The notes under the pieces: model-generated | What the model saw: only the letters and a program-made list of their open reading frames with translations | Told to the model about the DNA's origin: nothing | The model's database searches: none | Program-made: the position numbers and the translations under genes | Origin: Cytophagales bacterium WSM2-2 | GTDB taxonomy: Bacteria; Bacteroidota; Bacteroidia; Cytophagales; Cyclobacteriaceae | Reading direction: 5' to 3' | Assembly (NCBI GenBank): GCA_015472025.1 | Contig: BNHL01000001.1 | Location: 2,840,001 to 2,904,000, forward strand | Length of the DNA stretch: 64,000 bases | Shown here: one piece after another, positions 27,267 through 37,906 of the stretch | Layout: each line of letters opens with the position of its first letter | Position numbering within the stretch: the first letter of the stretch is position 1

Positions 27267-29021
27267 ATGAATGCTATGAAAGATCTCGATCCGCCTGAAC
27301 TATTACAGTTGAAGTTTGGAGAAGATTCGGTCTCCAGGCAAGCAACCCGAGATGGTATTACCACCTTGTGGGTGCCCTCTATAAAAATTTTTGAAATTCT
27401 TCTCCACCTCAAATCAGAAATTACAAAACCTTTCCTCTTTCTCTATGACATCACTGCCATTGATGAGCGTGCAAAGAAAAAAGAGATCGATTACCCTTCA
27501 AGTCAATTCACTGTCGTCTATCATGTTTTTTCCTTTGGACGGAATAGTTTTCTCCGGATCAAAACAGCTTTAACAGAAGACAAACTTTCGTTACAGAGTA
27601 TAACTAAACTCTGGATGAATGCAAGCTGGTATGAACGTGAAGTGTATGACATGTTCGGCATCCAGTTCAGCGGCCATCCTAACCTGAGAAGGATATTAAT
27701 GCCAATGACATGGCAAGGTCATCCGCTGCGTAAAGAACATCCTGCGCGGGCTACGGAGATGGGACCGTTCCGGCTATCCGATGAGAAAATTGACAAGGAA
27801 CAGGCTGCACTGAAATTCAATCCTGCCGAGTGGGGAATGCAGACGCAAAGTGAAGATGCCGACTTCATGTTCCTCAACATAGGCCCTCAACATCCGGGCA
27901 CACACGGTGTACTTCGAATTGTACTTCAACTGGATGGTGAAGATATTGTTGACGCTGTTCCTGATATTGGCTTTCATCATCGGGGCGCAGAGAAGATGGC
28001 GGAGTGGCAGTCGTGGCATACTTACATTCCTTATACCGATCGTGTCGATTACCTCGGAGGTGTTAACAATAACCTCGCGTATCTGCTGGCAGTAGAAAAA
28101 CTGGCGGGCATACAGGTGCCGGAGCGCGCGCAAGTGATTCGTGTAATGATGTGTGAATTTTTTCGCATTGCGAGTCACCTCGTTTGGTACGGAACATTTG
28201 CACAGGATATCGGGCAGCTCTCGCCCGTGTTCTACATGTTTACCGATCGTGAAAGAATTTTTGATGTAGTCGAGGCAGTCTGCGGAGGACGCATGCACCC
28301 GAACTGGTTCCGCATCGGAGGTGTAGCACAGGATTTGCCCAACGGATGGGAGACACTCGTGAAAAATTTCATCGACTACTTTCCGAAGAAACTGAAAGAG
28401 TACGATAAGATGGTGATCCAAAACAGTCTCTTCAAGGCACGGACACAAGGCATAGGCATCTTCACACAGAAAGAGGCAATCGAATGGGGAGCAACGGGAG
28501 CCAACCTCAGGGCCTGTGGATTGGAATGGGATTTTCGCAAAAAGCAGCCTTACTCCGGATATGAAGATTATCAATTTGATGTTCCGATTGGAGTGAATGG
28601 CGATTGCTACGATCGAGCGGTAGTTCGGGTTGAAGAAATGCGCCAAAGCTTGCGCATCATTGAACAGTGTTTGAAAAATATGCCGGCCGGTCCATACAAG
28701 TCAGACCATCCGCAGGCAACTCCCCCGATCAAAAAGCACACGATGAAAGACATCGAGACACTGATCACACATTTTTTGAATGTGAGTTGGGGACCTGTAA
28801 TTCCCCCGGGAGAAGCGATGAGTTGTACAGAAGCAACCAAAGGAGCCAACAGCTATTACGCGATCAGCGATGGAAATACTTCGCCATACCGGATGAGAAT
28901 CAGGACTCCATCATTCGCGCACATGCAGATGATTGCTTACATCAGCAAAGGTTATACAGTCGCTGACTTGTTGAGCATTTTGGGAGCAATGGATTATGTA
29001 TTGGCAGATATAGACAGATAG
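27267..29021 (+). CDS. nuoCD: NADH-quinone oxidoreductase fused subunits C and D
   Basis: The 584-residue protein joins NuoC (about residues 1-165, with [12 protein letters not shown] and [18 protein letters not shown]) and NuoD (about 185-584, with [13 protein letters not shown], the [14 protein letters not shown] loop near the quinone pocket, and a closing DYVLADIDR). The fusion is known from E. coli and many Bacteroidota. It forms the peripheral arm near the membrane. The frame is open from TTG 27261, but ATG 27267 is the better start; ATG 27276 is also possible. It is preceded by the longest spacer (119 bases) in the operon. Confidence 0.97.
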   Translation: MNAMKDLDPPELLQLKFGEDSVSRQATRDGITTLWVPSIKIFEILLHLKSEITKPFLFLYDITAIDERAKKKEIDYPSSQFTVVYHVFSFGRNSFLRIKTALTEDKLSLQSITKLWMNASWYEREVYDMFGIQFSGHPNLRRILMPMTWQGHPLRKEHPARATEMGPFRLSDEKIDKEQAALKFNPAEWGMQTQSEDADFMFLNIGPQHPGTHGVLRIVLQLDGEDIVDAVPDIGFHHRGAEKMAEWQSWHTYIPYTDRVDYLGGVNNNLAYLLAVEKLAGIQVPERAQVIRVMMCEFFRIASHLVWYGTFAQDIGQLSPVFYMFTDRERIFDVVEAVCGGRMHPNWFRIGGVAQDLPNGWETLVKNFIDYFPKKLKEYDKMVIQNSLFKARTQGIGIFTQKEAIEWGATGANLRACGLEWDFRKKQPYSGYEDYQFDVPIGVNGDCYDRAVVRVEEMRQSLRIIEQCLKNMPAGPYKSDHPQATPPIKKHTMKDIETLITHFLNVSWGPVIPPGEAMSCTEATKGANSYYAISDGNTSPYRMRIRTPSFAHMQMIAYISKGYTVADLLSILGAMDYVLADIDR

Positions 29022-29070
29022 ACTTTAGATGTGAACTTAAAGACACTAGACGTAAGATTTAAGACTGAAG

Positions 29071-29535
29071 ATGTTATCAAAGGAAGAAATAAAAGGAATT
29101 GATGAAGCGATCAGCTTAGTGCCCTACAAAAAAGCGGCATCGATCGAGGCATTGAAAATAGTGCAGAGTCATCGCCACTGGGTTTCGGACGAGAGCTTGA
29201 AAGAAGTGGCGAACTATCTCGACATGTCCGCGGAAGATTTGGATTCAGTGGCAACGTTTTACAATCTCATCTTCCGTCAGCCGGTTGGCAGGCATATTAT
29301 TTTGGTATGTGATAGCATCAGTTGCTGGGTAATGGGACATGAAAAAATAAAAGAGAGGTTGAGCGAACGTCTCCAGATCGACTATGGTCAGACGACAAAA
29401 GACGGACGATTCACTCTGTTGCCCAATCCTTGTCTCGGTACCTGCGATTGTGCCCCAGCAATAATGATAGGAAATGATTTGTACAGAAACTTAACGATAG
29501 ATCAATTGGATGACATCCTGAAAAAATACGAGTAG
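29071..29535 (+). CDS. nuoE: NADH-quinone oxidoreductase subunit E
   Basis: The 154-residue thioredoxin-like subunit carries the N1a 2Fe-2S cluster. The ligands are visible as C-x4-C in VCDSISCW (about residue 86) and C-x3-C in NPCLGTCDCAP (about 122-128). It sits in the NADH dehydrogenase module with NuoF and NuoG. The spacer before it (49 bases) is a degenerate A-rich run, and nuoF follows after 26 bases. Confidence 0.96.
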   Translation: MLSKEEIKGIDEAISLVPYKKAASIEALKIVQSHRHWVSDESLKEVANYLDMSAEDLDSVATFYNLIFRQPVGRHIILVCDSISCWVMGHEKIKERLSERLQIDYGQTTKDGRFTLLPNPCLGTCDCAPAIMIGNDLYRNLTIDQLDDILKKYE

Positions 29536-29561
29536 CGATCAATGAATAACTGACAACGATT

Positions 29562-30851
29562 TTGGAGAAGCCATTAACACAACACTTACGCAAAGACAAC
29601 AAGCCGCTCAGCTTGAAAGAGTATGAGCAGGTGGGTGGTTATCAGGCGTTGCGCAAGGTGATGAAGATGATCCCTCAGGATGTTCAGTCGGCAGTGAAAG
29701 ACTCTAACCTGAAAGGCAGGGGAGGTGCGGGCTTTAGCACTGGCTTGAAATGGAGTTTTGTTCCAATGAATGCACCCAAACCAAAATACCTTATCGCGAA
29801 TGCGGATGAAATGGAGCCGGGCACATTCAAAGACAGAATTTTATTGGAGCAAACTCCGCATCAACTGATCGAAGGAATGATCATCGCTGCTTTTGCGATC
29901 CAGGCGAATGAGTCGTTTGTGTTTTTGCGCTGGGCTTACAAAACAGCTGCACAAGCAATCACTCAGGCGATTCACGAGGCACACCAGGCGGGTTATCTCG
30001 GAAAAAATATTTTAGGATCAGGTTATGATCTTGAGATGCATCTTCACACAGGTGTTGGTCGCTATATGTGCGGTGAAGAAACAGCATTGCTGAATTCGCT
30101 CGAAGGCAAGCGCGCCACTCCAAGAGCAAAACCTCCTTTCCCGCAAGTCAGCGGATTGTTTGGTAAACCGACTATCGTCAACAATGTTGAAACACTTTGC
30201 TGCCTTCCACACATTTTGAACAACGGAGCCGAATGGTTTAAAAAACTCAGCCTCACGCAAGATGCAGGAACAAAGATTTATGGTGTTAGTGGCAAAGTAA
30301 AAAAACCGGGAGCGTGGGAGTTGCCGATGGGAGTAACACTTCGAGAATTAATTGAAGAGCATGCAGGAGGGATGCAGGATGGGCTGAAATTCCGTGGAGC
30401 ACTACCCGGAGGTGCATCAACCGATTTCTTAGTCGAAGAACACCTGGATGTGAAAATGGATTTTGTTTCAGTTGCGGCAGCAGGAAGCCGTCTCGGTACT
30501 GGAACTGTTGTTGTGCTTGATGATAAAACTTGCCCGGTCGGATTTGTGAAAAACCTCGAACATTTTTTTGCTCAGGAATCGTGTGGGTTTTGCACACCAT
30601 GCCGTGAGGGTCTTCCCTGGATTGAAAAAACCCTGGAGTCAATCGAGACCGGAGATGGACGGCCCGAAGACCTCAACCTCCTGGATGCACAGGCGAGGCT
30701 CCTCGGTCCTGGAAATACATTTTGCGCGCTGGCCCCCGGAGCGATGGAACCACTTCAGAGCGCATTAAAGTACTTCCGAGCCGATTTTGAAAAGCATATT
30801 CACGAAAAGTCATGCACCTATGTAAGAAGCCAAAAACTAGTGACAGTGTGA
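29562..30851 (+). CDS. nuoF: NADH-quinone oxidoreductase subunit F
   Basis: The 429-residue subunit binds NADH, FMN and the N3 4Fe-4S cluster. The NADH site glycine run GRGGAGFSTGLKW lies near residue 52, the FMN-binding ANADEMEPGTFKDR near 85, and the cluster motif ESCGFCTPCREG near 345. It starts at TTG 29562 (giving MEKPLTQ), as no in-frame ATG is nearby that would keep the family's normal N-terminus. Confidence 0.96.
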   Translation: MEKPLTQHLRKDNKPLSLKEYEQVGGYQALRKVMKMIPQDVQSAVKDSNLKGRGGAGFSTGLKWSFVPMNAPKPKYLIANADEMEPGTFKDRILLEQTPHQLIEGMIIAAFAIQANESFVFLRWAYKTAAQAITQAIHEAHQAGYLGKNILGSGYDLEMHLHTGVGRYMCGEETALLNSLEGKRATPRAKPPFPQVSGLFGKPTIVNNVETLCCLPHILNNGAEWFKKLSLTQDAGTKIYGVSGKVKKPGAWELPMGVTLRELIEEHAGGMQDGLKFRGALPGGASTDFLVEEHLDVKMDFVSVAAAGSRLGTGTVVVLDDKTCPVGFVKNLEHFFAQESCGFCTPCREGLPWIEKTLESIETGDGRPEDLNLLDAQARLLGPGNTFCALAPGAMEPLQSALKYFRADFEKHIHEKSCTYVRSQKLVTV

Positions 30852-30887
30852 CGAACAACTAACAACGAATAACCAGCAACGAAACAA

Positions 30888-33578
30888 ATGGCAACACTCT
30901 ATATCGATAACCAACCCCACGAAGTGAACTCCGGGCACAACCTGCTCGAAGTGTGCCTCACACTGGGTTTGGATTTGCCTTACTTCTGCTGGCATCCGTC
31001 ATTGGGTTCGGTAGGGGCTTGCCGTCAGTGTGCAATTAAGATTTACAAAGACGAGAATGATAAGAAGGGAAGACTGGTGATGTCATGTATGGAACCGGTG
31101 ACTAACAATCAACGGATTTCAATTACTGATGCAGAAGCGAAAGAATTCCGGGAACAGATCATCGGGTGGTTAATGACAAATCATCCGCACGATTGTGCAG
31201 TGTGTGATGAGGGCGGTTCTTGTCATTTACAGGATATGACGGTGATGACCGGGCATTCGTATCGTCAGTTCAGGTATAAGAAGCGGACTTACAAAAATCA
31301 GAATTTAGGCCCGTTCATTAACCATGAAATGAACCGTTGCATTCAGTGCTATCGCTGCGTTCGATTCTATAAAGATTATGCCGGTGGCAAAGACCTCGAT
31401 GCCTTTGCTTCACGCAATAAAGTTTACTTCGGTCGTCACGAAGACGGAGTTTTAGAAAGTGAATTCAGTGGAAATCTTTCCGAGGTTTGCCCGACCGGAG
31501 TATTCACAGACAAAACACTCAAGCAGCACTATACGCGCAAGTGGGACTTGACGATGGCGCCTTCAATCTGTCAGCACTGTAGCCTGGGTTGTAATATTAT
31601 TGCGGGTGAGCGCTATGGCTCTTTGCGCATGATTAGCAATCGCTATAACGGTAAAGTGAATGGCTACTTTATTTGCGACAGAGGCCGTTTCGGATACGAG
31701 TTTGTCAATGCACCTGATCGCGTTCGCCAGCCAATTCTGAATGGGAAAGTCATCAACCGTGATGAAGTTCTTGAGGAGATTAAGCGTCTGCTTAAAGAAG
31801 CAAGAGTTATTGGTATCGGTTCACCGCGTGCATCGATTCAATCCAATTTCGCTTTAAAGGCCTTGGTTGGAAAAAATAATTTCTACCATGGTGTTTCAGA
31901 AAATGAACACGACATGGCAGAGCTCGCCATCCGGATTTTGAAAGAAGGCCCGGTGCGCACTCCGTCTTTAAAAGAAGTGGAGGATTCTGATGCTGTCTTC
32001 ATTCTTGGAGAAGATTTGACCAACAGTTCGCCTATGCTTGCATTGGCCGTTCGACAAGCGGTGCGTGTCCAGCCGATGAAAGATGTTACAAAAGCAAACA
32101 TTCCGGAATGGAATGACTTTGCTGCCCGTGAGTACGCGCAGGATAAAAAAGGACCACTTTTCAGTGCTACCATTCACGATACAAAATTGGATGACATTGC
32201 GACCGACACTTATTACGCAGCTCCTGATGATATTGCACGATTGGGTTTTGCTGTGGCGCATCGAATTGATAGCTCCATTCCTGATGTTGAGAATTATCCT
32301 GCCGAACTGAAAAAACGTGCTGATCAAATTGCGGAGGCATTGAAAAATGCAGAACGACCGGTTATTATCTCAGGTCTTTCCAGTGAGAGTGATACGGTGA
32401 TGAAAGCTGCCGCTAACGTTGCCTGGGCTTTGCACAAGAAAAATAAAAACACCGGGTTAGTACTCACGATGCTGGAGTGCAATTCACTTGGACTTGCATT
32501 AATGGGAGGTGGAAAATTGGAAGGCGCATTCAACGCGATTCTCCACAGCCACGCAGACACCGCCATCATCATGGAAAATGATTTGTACCGTCATGGCACT
32601 ATGGCCACGGTTGATAAGTTTTTAAAAATGTGTAAACAGGTGATCGTTATTGATCACACACCACATGCCACATTAAGAAAAGCGCACGTGATTATTCCGG
32701 CCGGTACTTTTGCCGAATCGGATGGGACACTGATCAACAACGAAGGACGAGCTCAACGTTTCTTCCAGGTTTACGAAGCGACCGATGTGATCCAGGAAAG
32801 CTGGCGCTGGCTTTTGAATATGGGTGTGAATGCCGGCAATGAGCGAATGAGCAAATGGAAAAACTTTGAAGATATCACCAAAGCGATTTCCGAAGAAGAA
32901 GAATTTCTGAAGGGAGTAGAAACAATTACACCACCTTCCAATTTCAGAGTTGCAGGGCAGCGTATTCCCCGGGAACCACATCGCTACAGCGGTCGTACAG
33001 CTATGAATGCAAATGTAGATGTGAGTGAACCAAAACCACCGGAAGATCCGGATTCATCTCTGTCGTATACAATGGAAGGCTTTCGTGGAATTCCACCTTC
33101 ATCACTGATTCCTTATTTCTGGTCGCCCGGATGGAATTCCGTTCAGTCGGTAAATAAATACCAGGAAGAAGTTGGTGCGGCATTGCGAGGTGGCGATCCG
33201 GGTTTGCGCATGATCGAAGCAGATCCGAAAGTGGAAGCAAATTATTTCATGACAGTGCCAGAAGTATTTCAGCCAATTACCGATCACCTCTGGATGGTTT
33301 GGACGCATCACATTTTTGGCTCTGAGGAGTTGAGCAGGAAATCTTCTTCCGTTGCACAACGCCTTGCAAAACCATATGTGATGCTGTGCCCGGGAGATGC
33401 AGAACAATTGAAATTGTCAGAGGGACAGGATTTTATTTTCGAAGTAGAAAAGCAAGTGTACAAGCTACCCGTGAAAATTAACAAGACGATGCCAGGAGGT
33501 GTGGCCGCACTGCCTTACGGACTTGAAGGCATGCCGGCTACAGGTCTACCCGCTTGGGGGATTGTAAAAAGGATTTAA
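30888..33578 (+). CDS. nuoG: NADH-quinone oxidoreductase subunit G
   Basis: The 896-residue subunit carries several clusters in its N-terminal part: the 2Fe-2S site with CWHPSLGSVGACRQC (about 34-48), the CAVCDEGGSCHLQ segment (about 104-115), the RCIQCYRCVRF motif (about 145-155), and the CQHCSLGC motif near 230 with a further Cys in FICDRG. The last set matches the ligands of the off-path N7 cluster. The remainder is a molybdopterin-oxidoreductase-type fold, with an extra beta-rich C-terminal part as in E. coli NuoG (about 900 residues). It is 36 bases after nuoF. Confidence 0.95.
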   Translation: MATLYIDNQPHEVNSGHNLLEVCLTLGLDLPYFCWHPSLGSVGACRQCAIKIYKDENDKKGRLVMSCMEPVTNNQRISITDAEAKEFREQIIGWLMTNHPHDCAVCDEGGSCHLQDMTVMTGHSYRQFRYKKRTYKNQNLGPFINHEMNRCIQCYRCVRFYKDYAGGKDLDAFASRNKVYFGRHEDGVLESEFSGNLSEVCPTGVFTDKTLKQHYTRKWDLTMAPSICQHCSLGCNIIAGERYGSLRMISNRYNGKVNGYFICDRGRFGYEFVNAPDRVRQPILNGKVINRDEVLEEIKRLLKEARVIGIGSPRASIQSNFALKALVGKNNFYHGVSENEHDMAELAIRILKEGPVRTPSLKEVEDSDAVFILGEDLTNSSPMLALAVRQAVRVQPMKDVTKANIPEWNDFAAREYAQDKKGPLFSATIHDTKLDDIATDTYYAAPDDIARLGFAVAHRIDSSIPDVENYPAELKKRADQIAEALKNAERPVIISGLSSESDTVMKAAANVAWALHKKNKNTGLVLTMLECNSLGLALMGGGKLEGAFNAILHSHADTAIIMENDLYRHGTMATVDKFLKMCKQVIVIDHTPHATLRKAHVIIPAGTFAESDGTLINNEGRAQRFFQVYEATDVIQESWRWLLNMGVNAGNERMSKWKNFEDITKAISEEEEFLKGVETITPPSNFRVAGQRIPREPHRYSGRTAMNANVDVSEPKPPEDPDSSLSYTMEGFRGIPPSSLIPYFWSPGWNSVQSVNKYQEEVGAALRGGDPGLRMIEADPKVEANYFMTVPEVFQPITDHLWMVWTHHIFGSEELSRKSSSVAQRLAKPYVMLCPGDAEQLKLSEGQDFIFEVEKQVYKLPVKINKTMPGGVAALPYGLEGMPATGLPAWGIVKRI

Positions 33579-33587
33579 GAGTAAGAA

Positions 33588-34571
33588 ATGACAGAAACAT
33601 CATATAACCCATGGTTGATCATTGCAGGAGTGCTGGGAGGTCTACTCACCATTGCTCCGGGATTGATCTGGCTTGAGCGCAGGCTTCTTGCATTGTGGCA
33701 GGACCGCTATGGTCCCAATCGTGCGGGTCCTTTTGGTGTGTTGGTTGTATTGGCAGATACCATCAAACTATTTTTTAAAGAAGACTGGATTCCTCCGTTT
33801 GCGGATAAGCTCGTTTTTGTAATAGCCCCGGCTATTGTTGCGATCACGGTGTTGATGAGTTTTGTTGTTATCCCATTTGCTCCGGGTGTGATTGTTGTCA
33901 ACTTTAACATTGGAATACTCTTCTTCCTTGCCATGTCATCGATGGGCGCCTATAGCATCATCCTCGGTGGATGGGCGTCCAATAATAAATATGCACTTCT
34001 TGGTGCGATGCGTGGTGCGGCTCAATTGATTTCGTACGAAGTTTTTATGGGATTGTCGCTAATGGGTACTGTGTTGCTTGCCGGATCATTCAGGCTGGAA
34101 GACATTGTCAATGCTCAACGTGACATGTGGTTTGTTGTTCCGCAGTTTATTGGCTTTGTCACTTTCCTCATCGCGGGAATAGCAGAGACACACCGGCTTC
34201 CATTCGATATACCTGAAGCCGAGAGTGAATTGATTGCGGGATTTCACTCGGAATATTCCGGGATGAAATTCGGATTATTCTTTGTTGGTGAATACCTCGG
34301 GATCATGTTGATCTCCAGTTTGGTAGTGACATTGTTTTTTGGTGGATGGCTCGGACCCGATTTCCTTCCGCCATTGGTTTGGTTTGTAATCAAAATGTTC
34401 GCTTTCATCTTCCTCTTCATTTTGCTCCGTGCCTCGTTGCCCAGGCCACGCTATGACCAGTTGATGGAATTTGGTTGGAAAATATTACTGCCATTGACAT
34501 TGTTGAATTTATTGGTGACGGCAGCAATTGTTCTTGTTCGGAGTGGAGCTGAGATGAATATTAAATTTTGA
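33588..34571 (+). CDS. nuoH: NADH-quinone oxidoreductase subunit H
   Basis: The 327-residue membrane subunit links the peripheral and membrane arms and forms the quinone channel. Typical parts are [23 protein letters not shown] near residue 23, the [14 protein letters not shown] loop near 57, [27 protein letters not shown] near 200, and the later [13 protein letters not shown]. Eight hydrophobic helices are seen. It begins 9 bases after nuoG stops and ends next to nuoI. Confidence 0.97.
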   Translation: MTETSYNPWLIIAGVLGGLLTIAPGLIWLERRLLALWQDRYGPNRAGPFGVLVVLADTIKLFFKEDWIPPFADKLVFVIAPAIVAITVLMSFVVIPFAPGVIVVNFNIGILFFLAMSSMGAYSIILGGWASNNKYALLGAMRGAAQLISYEVFMGLSLMGTVLLAGSFRLEDIVNAQRDMWFVVPQFIGFVTFLIAGIAETHRLPFDIPEAESELIAGFHSEYSGMKFGLFFVGEYLGIMLISSLVVTLFFGGWLGPDFLPPLVWFVIKMFAFIFLFILLRASLPRPRYDQLMEFGWKILLPLTLLNLLVTAAIVLVRSGAEMNIKF

Positions 34572-34576
34572 AAGAT

Positions 34577-35092
34577 ATGTTTAGCATCGTCCAAAGTATG
34601 TGGCTCACGTTTCTGCACATGTTTCATAAACGTGAGACCATTCAATATCCCGAGGAGAAAGTGAAACTCCCGGCACGCTGGCGCGGAAGGATCGTGTTGA
34701 CGCGCGACCCCGACAAAGGCGAACGGTGCGTAGGATGCTACTTGTGTGCGGCCGCATGCCCGGTCGATTGCATTTCATTACAGGCAACCGAAGACGAACA
34801 CGGGAGAAGATATCCCGAATTTTTCAGGATCAATTTTTCGCGCTGCATTTTTTGCGGATACTGTGAAGAAGCGTGCCCTACGTATGCCATTCAACTGATT
34901 CCTGATTTTGAAATGGGAGAGTACGATCGTCAAAACCTCGTTTATGAGAAAAGAGATCTGCTCATTGACGGACAGGGAAAGTATCCGGGATACAATTATT
35001 ACAAAGTTGCAGGTCTTGCGATCGGAGGAAAGGATAAAGGACAGGCTGAAAACGAAGAGCCACCAGTAGACGTCAAAAGTTTGATTCCATAA
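34577..35092 (+). CDS. nuoI: NADH-quinone oxidoreductase subunit I
   Basis: The subunit of about 171 residues is an 8Fe ferredoxin-like protein carrying clusters N6a and N6b. Both C-x2-C-x2-C-x3-C motifs are visible: [12 protein letters not shown] (near residue 49) and [12 protein letters not shown] (near 88). The ATG at 34577 lies 5 bases after the nuoH stop and is preferred over TTG 34568, which would overlap it. The C-terminus has an acidic tail. Confidence 0.96.
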   Translation: MFSIVQSMWLTFLHMFHKRETIQYPEEKVKLPARWRGRIVLTRDPDKGERCVGCYLCAAACPVDCISLQATEDEHGRRYPEFFRINFSRCIFCGYCEEACPTYAIQLIPDFEMGEYDRQNLVYEKRDLLIDGQGKYPGYNYYKVAGLAIGGKDKGQAENEEPPVDVKSLIP

Positions 35093-35121
35093 TGATAAAA
35101 CAACAAATGAAGAACTAAAAC

Positions 35122-35646
35122 GTGCAGACAACATTTTACATAGCAGGAGCCGTAGCCATTCTTTCAACCATCATGGTGATTACCCGATTCAATATCATCC
35201 ACGCACTGTTATACTTGGTAGTTTCTTTCATGGCGTTGTCAGTTGTATTCTTCATCCTGGGAGCACCTTTTGCAGCAGCTTTGGAAATCATCATCTATGC
35301 CGGTGCGATTGTAGTGCTCATCATTTTCGTGATCATGATGCTTAACCTGAAAGCAGAAGCGATTGAACAAGAGAAAAAATGGCTTACACCTGAAGTTTAT
35401 GTCGGCCCCGGAGTTTTGTCGATCATACTGTTGGCGGAATTGATCTATATCATCAGTATGGGTGATCCCGGTGCGCCTTCCAAAGTAATAGATGTAAAAG
35501 ACGTAGGTAAATCATTGTACGGAGAATATATTCTTGGAGTCGAGCTCAGTGGTATGTTGTTAATGGCGGGAATTATCGGGGCATATCATCTTGGACGGCA
35601 GAAGAAAAAAGTAGTACATCGGTTCCTTGAAAAAATCGAAGAATGA
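35122..35646 (+). CDS. nuoJ: NADH-quinone oxidoreductase subunit J
   Basis: The 174-residue subunit of the membrane arm has five hydrophobic helices. Family marks are [20 protein letters not shown] (about residues 29-48) and the following [20 protein letters not shown] helix, which holds the conserved YAGAI bend used in proton coupling. It starts with GTG at 35122 and overlaps the nuoK start by 4 bases. Confidence 0.95.
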   Translation: MQTTFYIAGAVAILSTIMVITRFNIIHALLYLVVSFMALSVVFFILGAPFAAALEIIIYAGAIVVLIIFVIMMLNLKAEAIEQEKKWLTPEVYVGPGVLSIILLAELIYIISMGDPGAPSKVIDVKDVGKSLYGEYILGVELSGMLLMAGIIGAYHLGRQKKKVVHRFLEKIEE

Positions 35647-35951
35647 ACGAAATACAAATTACCGGAGGCTTATTGTTGGCAGGGATTCTATTTACGCTCG
35701 GCCTGGTTGGCGTTCTGATCAGGCGCAATATCATCTTCATGTTGGTGTGTGTGGAGATTATGTTGAATGCTGCCGGACTGGCATTCATCGTGGCCGGCTC
35801 AAAGTGGGCTCAACCCGATGGTCAGGTGATGTTCATTTTTATTCTCACCATGGCGGCAGCAGAAGTTTCAGTTGGGCTTGCATTGATTTTACAAATCCAT
35901 CACCAACTGAAGACGCTTGATGGTGATGCAGCAAATACAATGAAAGGATAG
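35643..35951 (+). CDS. nuoK: NADH-quinone oxidoreductase subunit K
   Basis: The 102-residue, three-helix subunit has the conserved glutamates on its second and third helices: the Glu in the [11 protein letters not shown] helix (about residue 38) and the Glu in [11 protein letters not shown] (about 72). These take part in proton transfer. Its ATG overlaps the nuoJ stop (ATGA), so translation is coupled. Confidence 0.97.
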   Translation: MNEIQITGGLLLAGILFTLGLVGVLIRRNIIFMLVCVEIMLNAAGLAFIVAGSKWAQPDGQVMFIFILTMAAAEVSVGLALILQIHHQLKTLDGDAANTMKG

Positions 35952-35982
35952 ATGGTAAATAAGCATCATGGCGAGTAACGAA

Positions 35983-36000
35983 TCCCGATAGCTATCGGGA
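35983..36000. repeat. perfect 18-bp palindrome between nuoK and nuoL
   Basis: TCCCGATAGCTATCGGGA reads the same on both strands and lies in the 70-base spacer between nuoK and nuoL. I recall this as a short intergenic palindrome scattered through many Bacteroidota genomes, but I cannot check copy number here, and no second copy was noticed in the window. As RNA it would form a hairpin without a T-run. Confidence 0.7.
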
Positions 36001-36021
36001 CCAACAACGGATAACTAAATA

Positions 36022-37899
36022 ATGAATATTTGGCTCATACCGGCATTACCACTACTTGGAGCGTTCATCTTGATCGTGGCTGGTTCCGGTTTGCCCAGGC
36101 GCGTGGCCACAATCATTGGTTCCGGTAGTGTGGGACTTGCAGCCTTAGTGACTTTGATTGTTGGTTACAATTTCATTTCAACGGGAGCAACTTCAGTTGA
36201 TTTTATTGCCTGGCAGTGGATCGATGTGGCCGATTTTTCTCCAGCCATAGCTTATCATCTTGATGCGTTGTCACTTGTTTTCATTTTCGTCATCACATTC
36301 GTGGGATTTTTGATCCACGTTTATTCTGCTGAGTTCATGGCCGAAGACGAAGGATGCACACGCTTCTTTGCATATTTAAATTTATTTGTCTGTTCAATGC
36401 TGACACTGGTATTGGCAGACAACCTGGTGTTGCTTTACCTGGGTTGGGAAGGTGTAGGATTGTGCAGCTATTTGTTGATTGGTTTCTGGTACACGGATGA
36501 AAAAAATGGATATGCCGCTCGCAAAGCATTTATCGTAACACGTGTTGGAGATACAGCACTGGCAATCGGCCTTTTCATGCTCTTCCAGAATTTTAATACA
36601 CTCAATATCCAAGAGATTGCAACTCAGGCTACGCAGCAATGGACGGTCGGCTCGGAAACAGCAATGATCATTTCTTTGCTTCTGTTAGGTGGTGCAGTCG
36701 GTAAGTCAGCACAATTGCCACTACAAACATGGCTGCCCGATGCGATGGCCGGCCCTTCGCCTGTAAGTGCGTTGATCCATGCAGCAACGATGGTGACTGC
36801 GGGTGTCTATCTGATCGCAAGGACCCACGTTATTTTTGAAATGGCGCCTGGTGCACTCCTGATTGTCGGGATTATTGGAGCTGTTACATTGACTATCGCA
36901 GGTTTCACAGCTCTTACCCAACACGATCTGAAACGTGTGTTGGCATATTCAACGATAAGTCAAATCGGTTACATGTTTTTGGCGCTGGGTGTGAGTGCGT
37001 GGTCTGCAGCAATTTTTCACTTCATGATCCACGCTTTCTTTAAAGCACTTCTCTTCCTTGCTGCTGGAGCTGTGATCATGGCCTTGCATCACGAGCACGA
37101 TATGTACAAGATGGGAGGGTTGAGAAAAAAACTTCCCGCGATTTACTGGACATTCCTTATAGGAGCTTCCTCACTCGCAGCGTTACCACTGGTCACAGGA
37201 GGATTTTACAGTAAAGACCAAATCCTTTGGCTGTCTCTCGCTGGAGAAAATGGTAATATATGGTTCTTCCTGTTCGCACTGTTGGGAGCATTTATCACTT
37301 CGATTTATACTTTCAGGATGTTGTTCCTAACCTTTTTTGGAGAGGAAAAAACTCACGTGGGACATGCCCCCGGACGAGGGATGACTATTCCACTATTGGT
37401 GCTTGCCGGGCTTTCAACTCTCGGTGGTTTTATTGAGTTACCTCATTCGTTCGGACACTTTACGATATTCTCAAATTTCCTAAGCCCAGTGTTGCCATCT
37501 GTTGCTGTACAAGAAGATTTCGAAAACATAGAATGGATTGTACAGTTGGTCGCTGCGGGGGTAGCGTTATCGGGAGTGTATGTGGCGTACGTTTTCTACA
37601 TCGTGAAGCCCGGACTCTCTGAAGAGTTGAAAATGTCGGCAGCCGATCTTCATAAATTCTTTTTCAACGGTTGGGGATTCGATGCCTTGTATGATAAGCT
37701 CTTCGTCAGGCCTTTTGTATTTATCTCCAACATTAATAAAAAGGATATAGCAGATAAACTTTACGATGGGCTGGTGATGCTGGCTAATTGGTTCAATAGA
37801 ATATTAGCCTACACACAAAGCGGTGTGTTGCGCTGGTATATCATGGGCATTGTGATCGGGGGGATTTTATTGTTAACACTGGGATTGATAAAAAGCTAA
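36022..37899 (+). CDS. nuoL: NADH-quinone oxidoreductase subunit L
   Basis: The 625-residue subunit is the distal antiporter-like proton pump. Visible family marks are the GWEGVGLCSYLLIGFW helix near residue 140, the PLQTWLPDAMAGPSPVSALIHAATMV segment (about 233-258), the HDLKRVLAYSTISQIGYM stretch (about 305-323) and a long C-terminal amphipathic helix with a final transmembrane segment. The length is normal. It follows a 70-base spacer containing a palindrome. Confidence 0.97.
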   Translation: MNIWLIPALPLLGAFILIVAGSGLPRRVATIIGSGSVGLAALVTLIVGYNFISTGATSVDFIAWQWIDVADFSPAIAYHLDALSLVFIFVITFVGFLIHVYSAEFMAEDEGCTRFFAYLNLFVCSMLTLVLADNLVLLYLGWEGVGLCSYLLIGFWYTDEKNGYAARKAFIVTRVGDTALAIGLFMLFQNFNTLNIQEIATQATQQWTVGSETAMIISLLLLGGAVGKSAQLPLQTWLPDAMAGPSPVSALIHAATMVTAGVYLIARTHVIFEMAPGALLIVGIIGAVTLTIAGFTALTQHDLKRVLAYSTISQIGYMFLALGVSAWSAAIFHFMIHAFFKALLFLAAGAVIMALHHEHDMYKMGGLRKKLPAIYWTFLIGASSLAALPLVTGGFYSKDQILWLSLAGENGNIWFFLFALLGAFITSIYTFRMLFLTFFGEEKTHVGHAPGRGMTIPLLVLAGLSTLGGFIELPHSFGHFTIFSNFLSPVLPSVAVQEDFENIEWIVQLVAAGVALSGVYVAYVFYIVKPGLSEELKMSAADLHKFFFNGWGFDALYDKLFVRPFVFISNINKKDIADKLYDGLVMLANWFNRILAYTQSGVLRWYIMGIVIGGILLLTLGLIKS

Positions 37900-37906
37900 T
37901 ACTGAA

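Noticed and set aside
27774-28646. Long open frame on the minus strand opposite nuoCD (290 codons)
   Set aside because: It lies entirely inside the well-supported nuoD part on the other strand. Its sequence is rich in His, Cys and Arg with no known pattern, as expected for a shadow of a coding gene.
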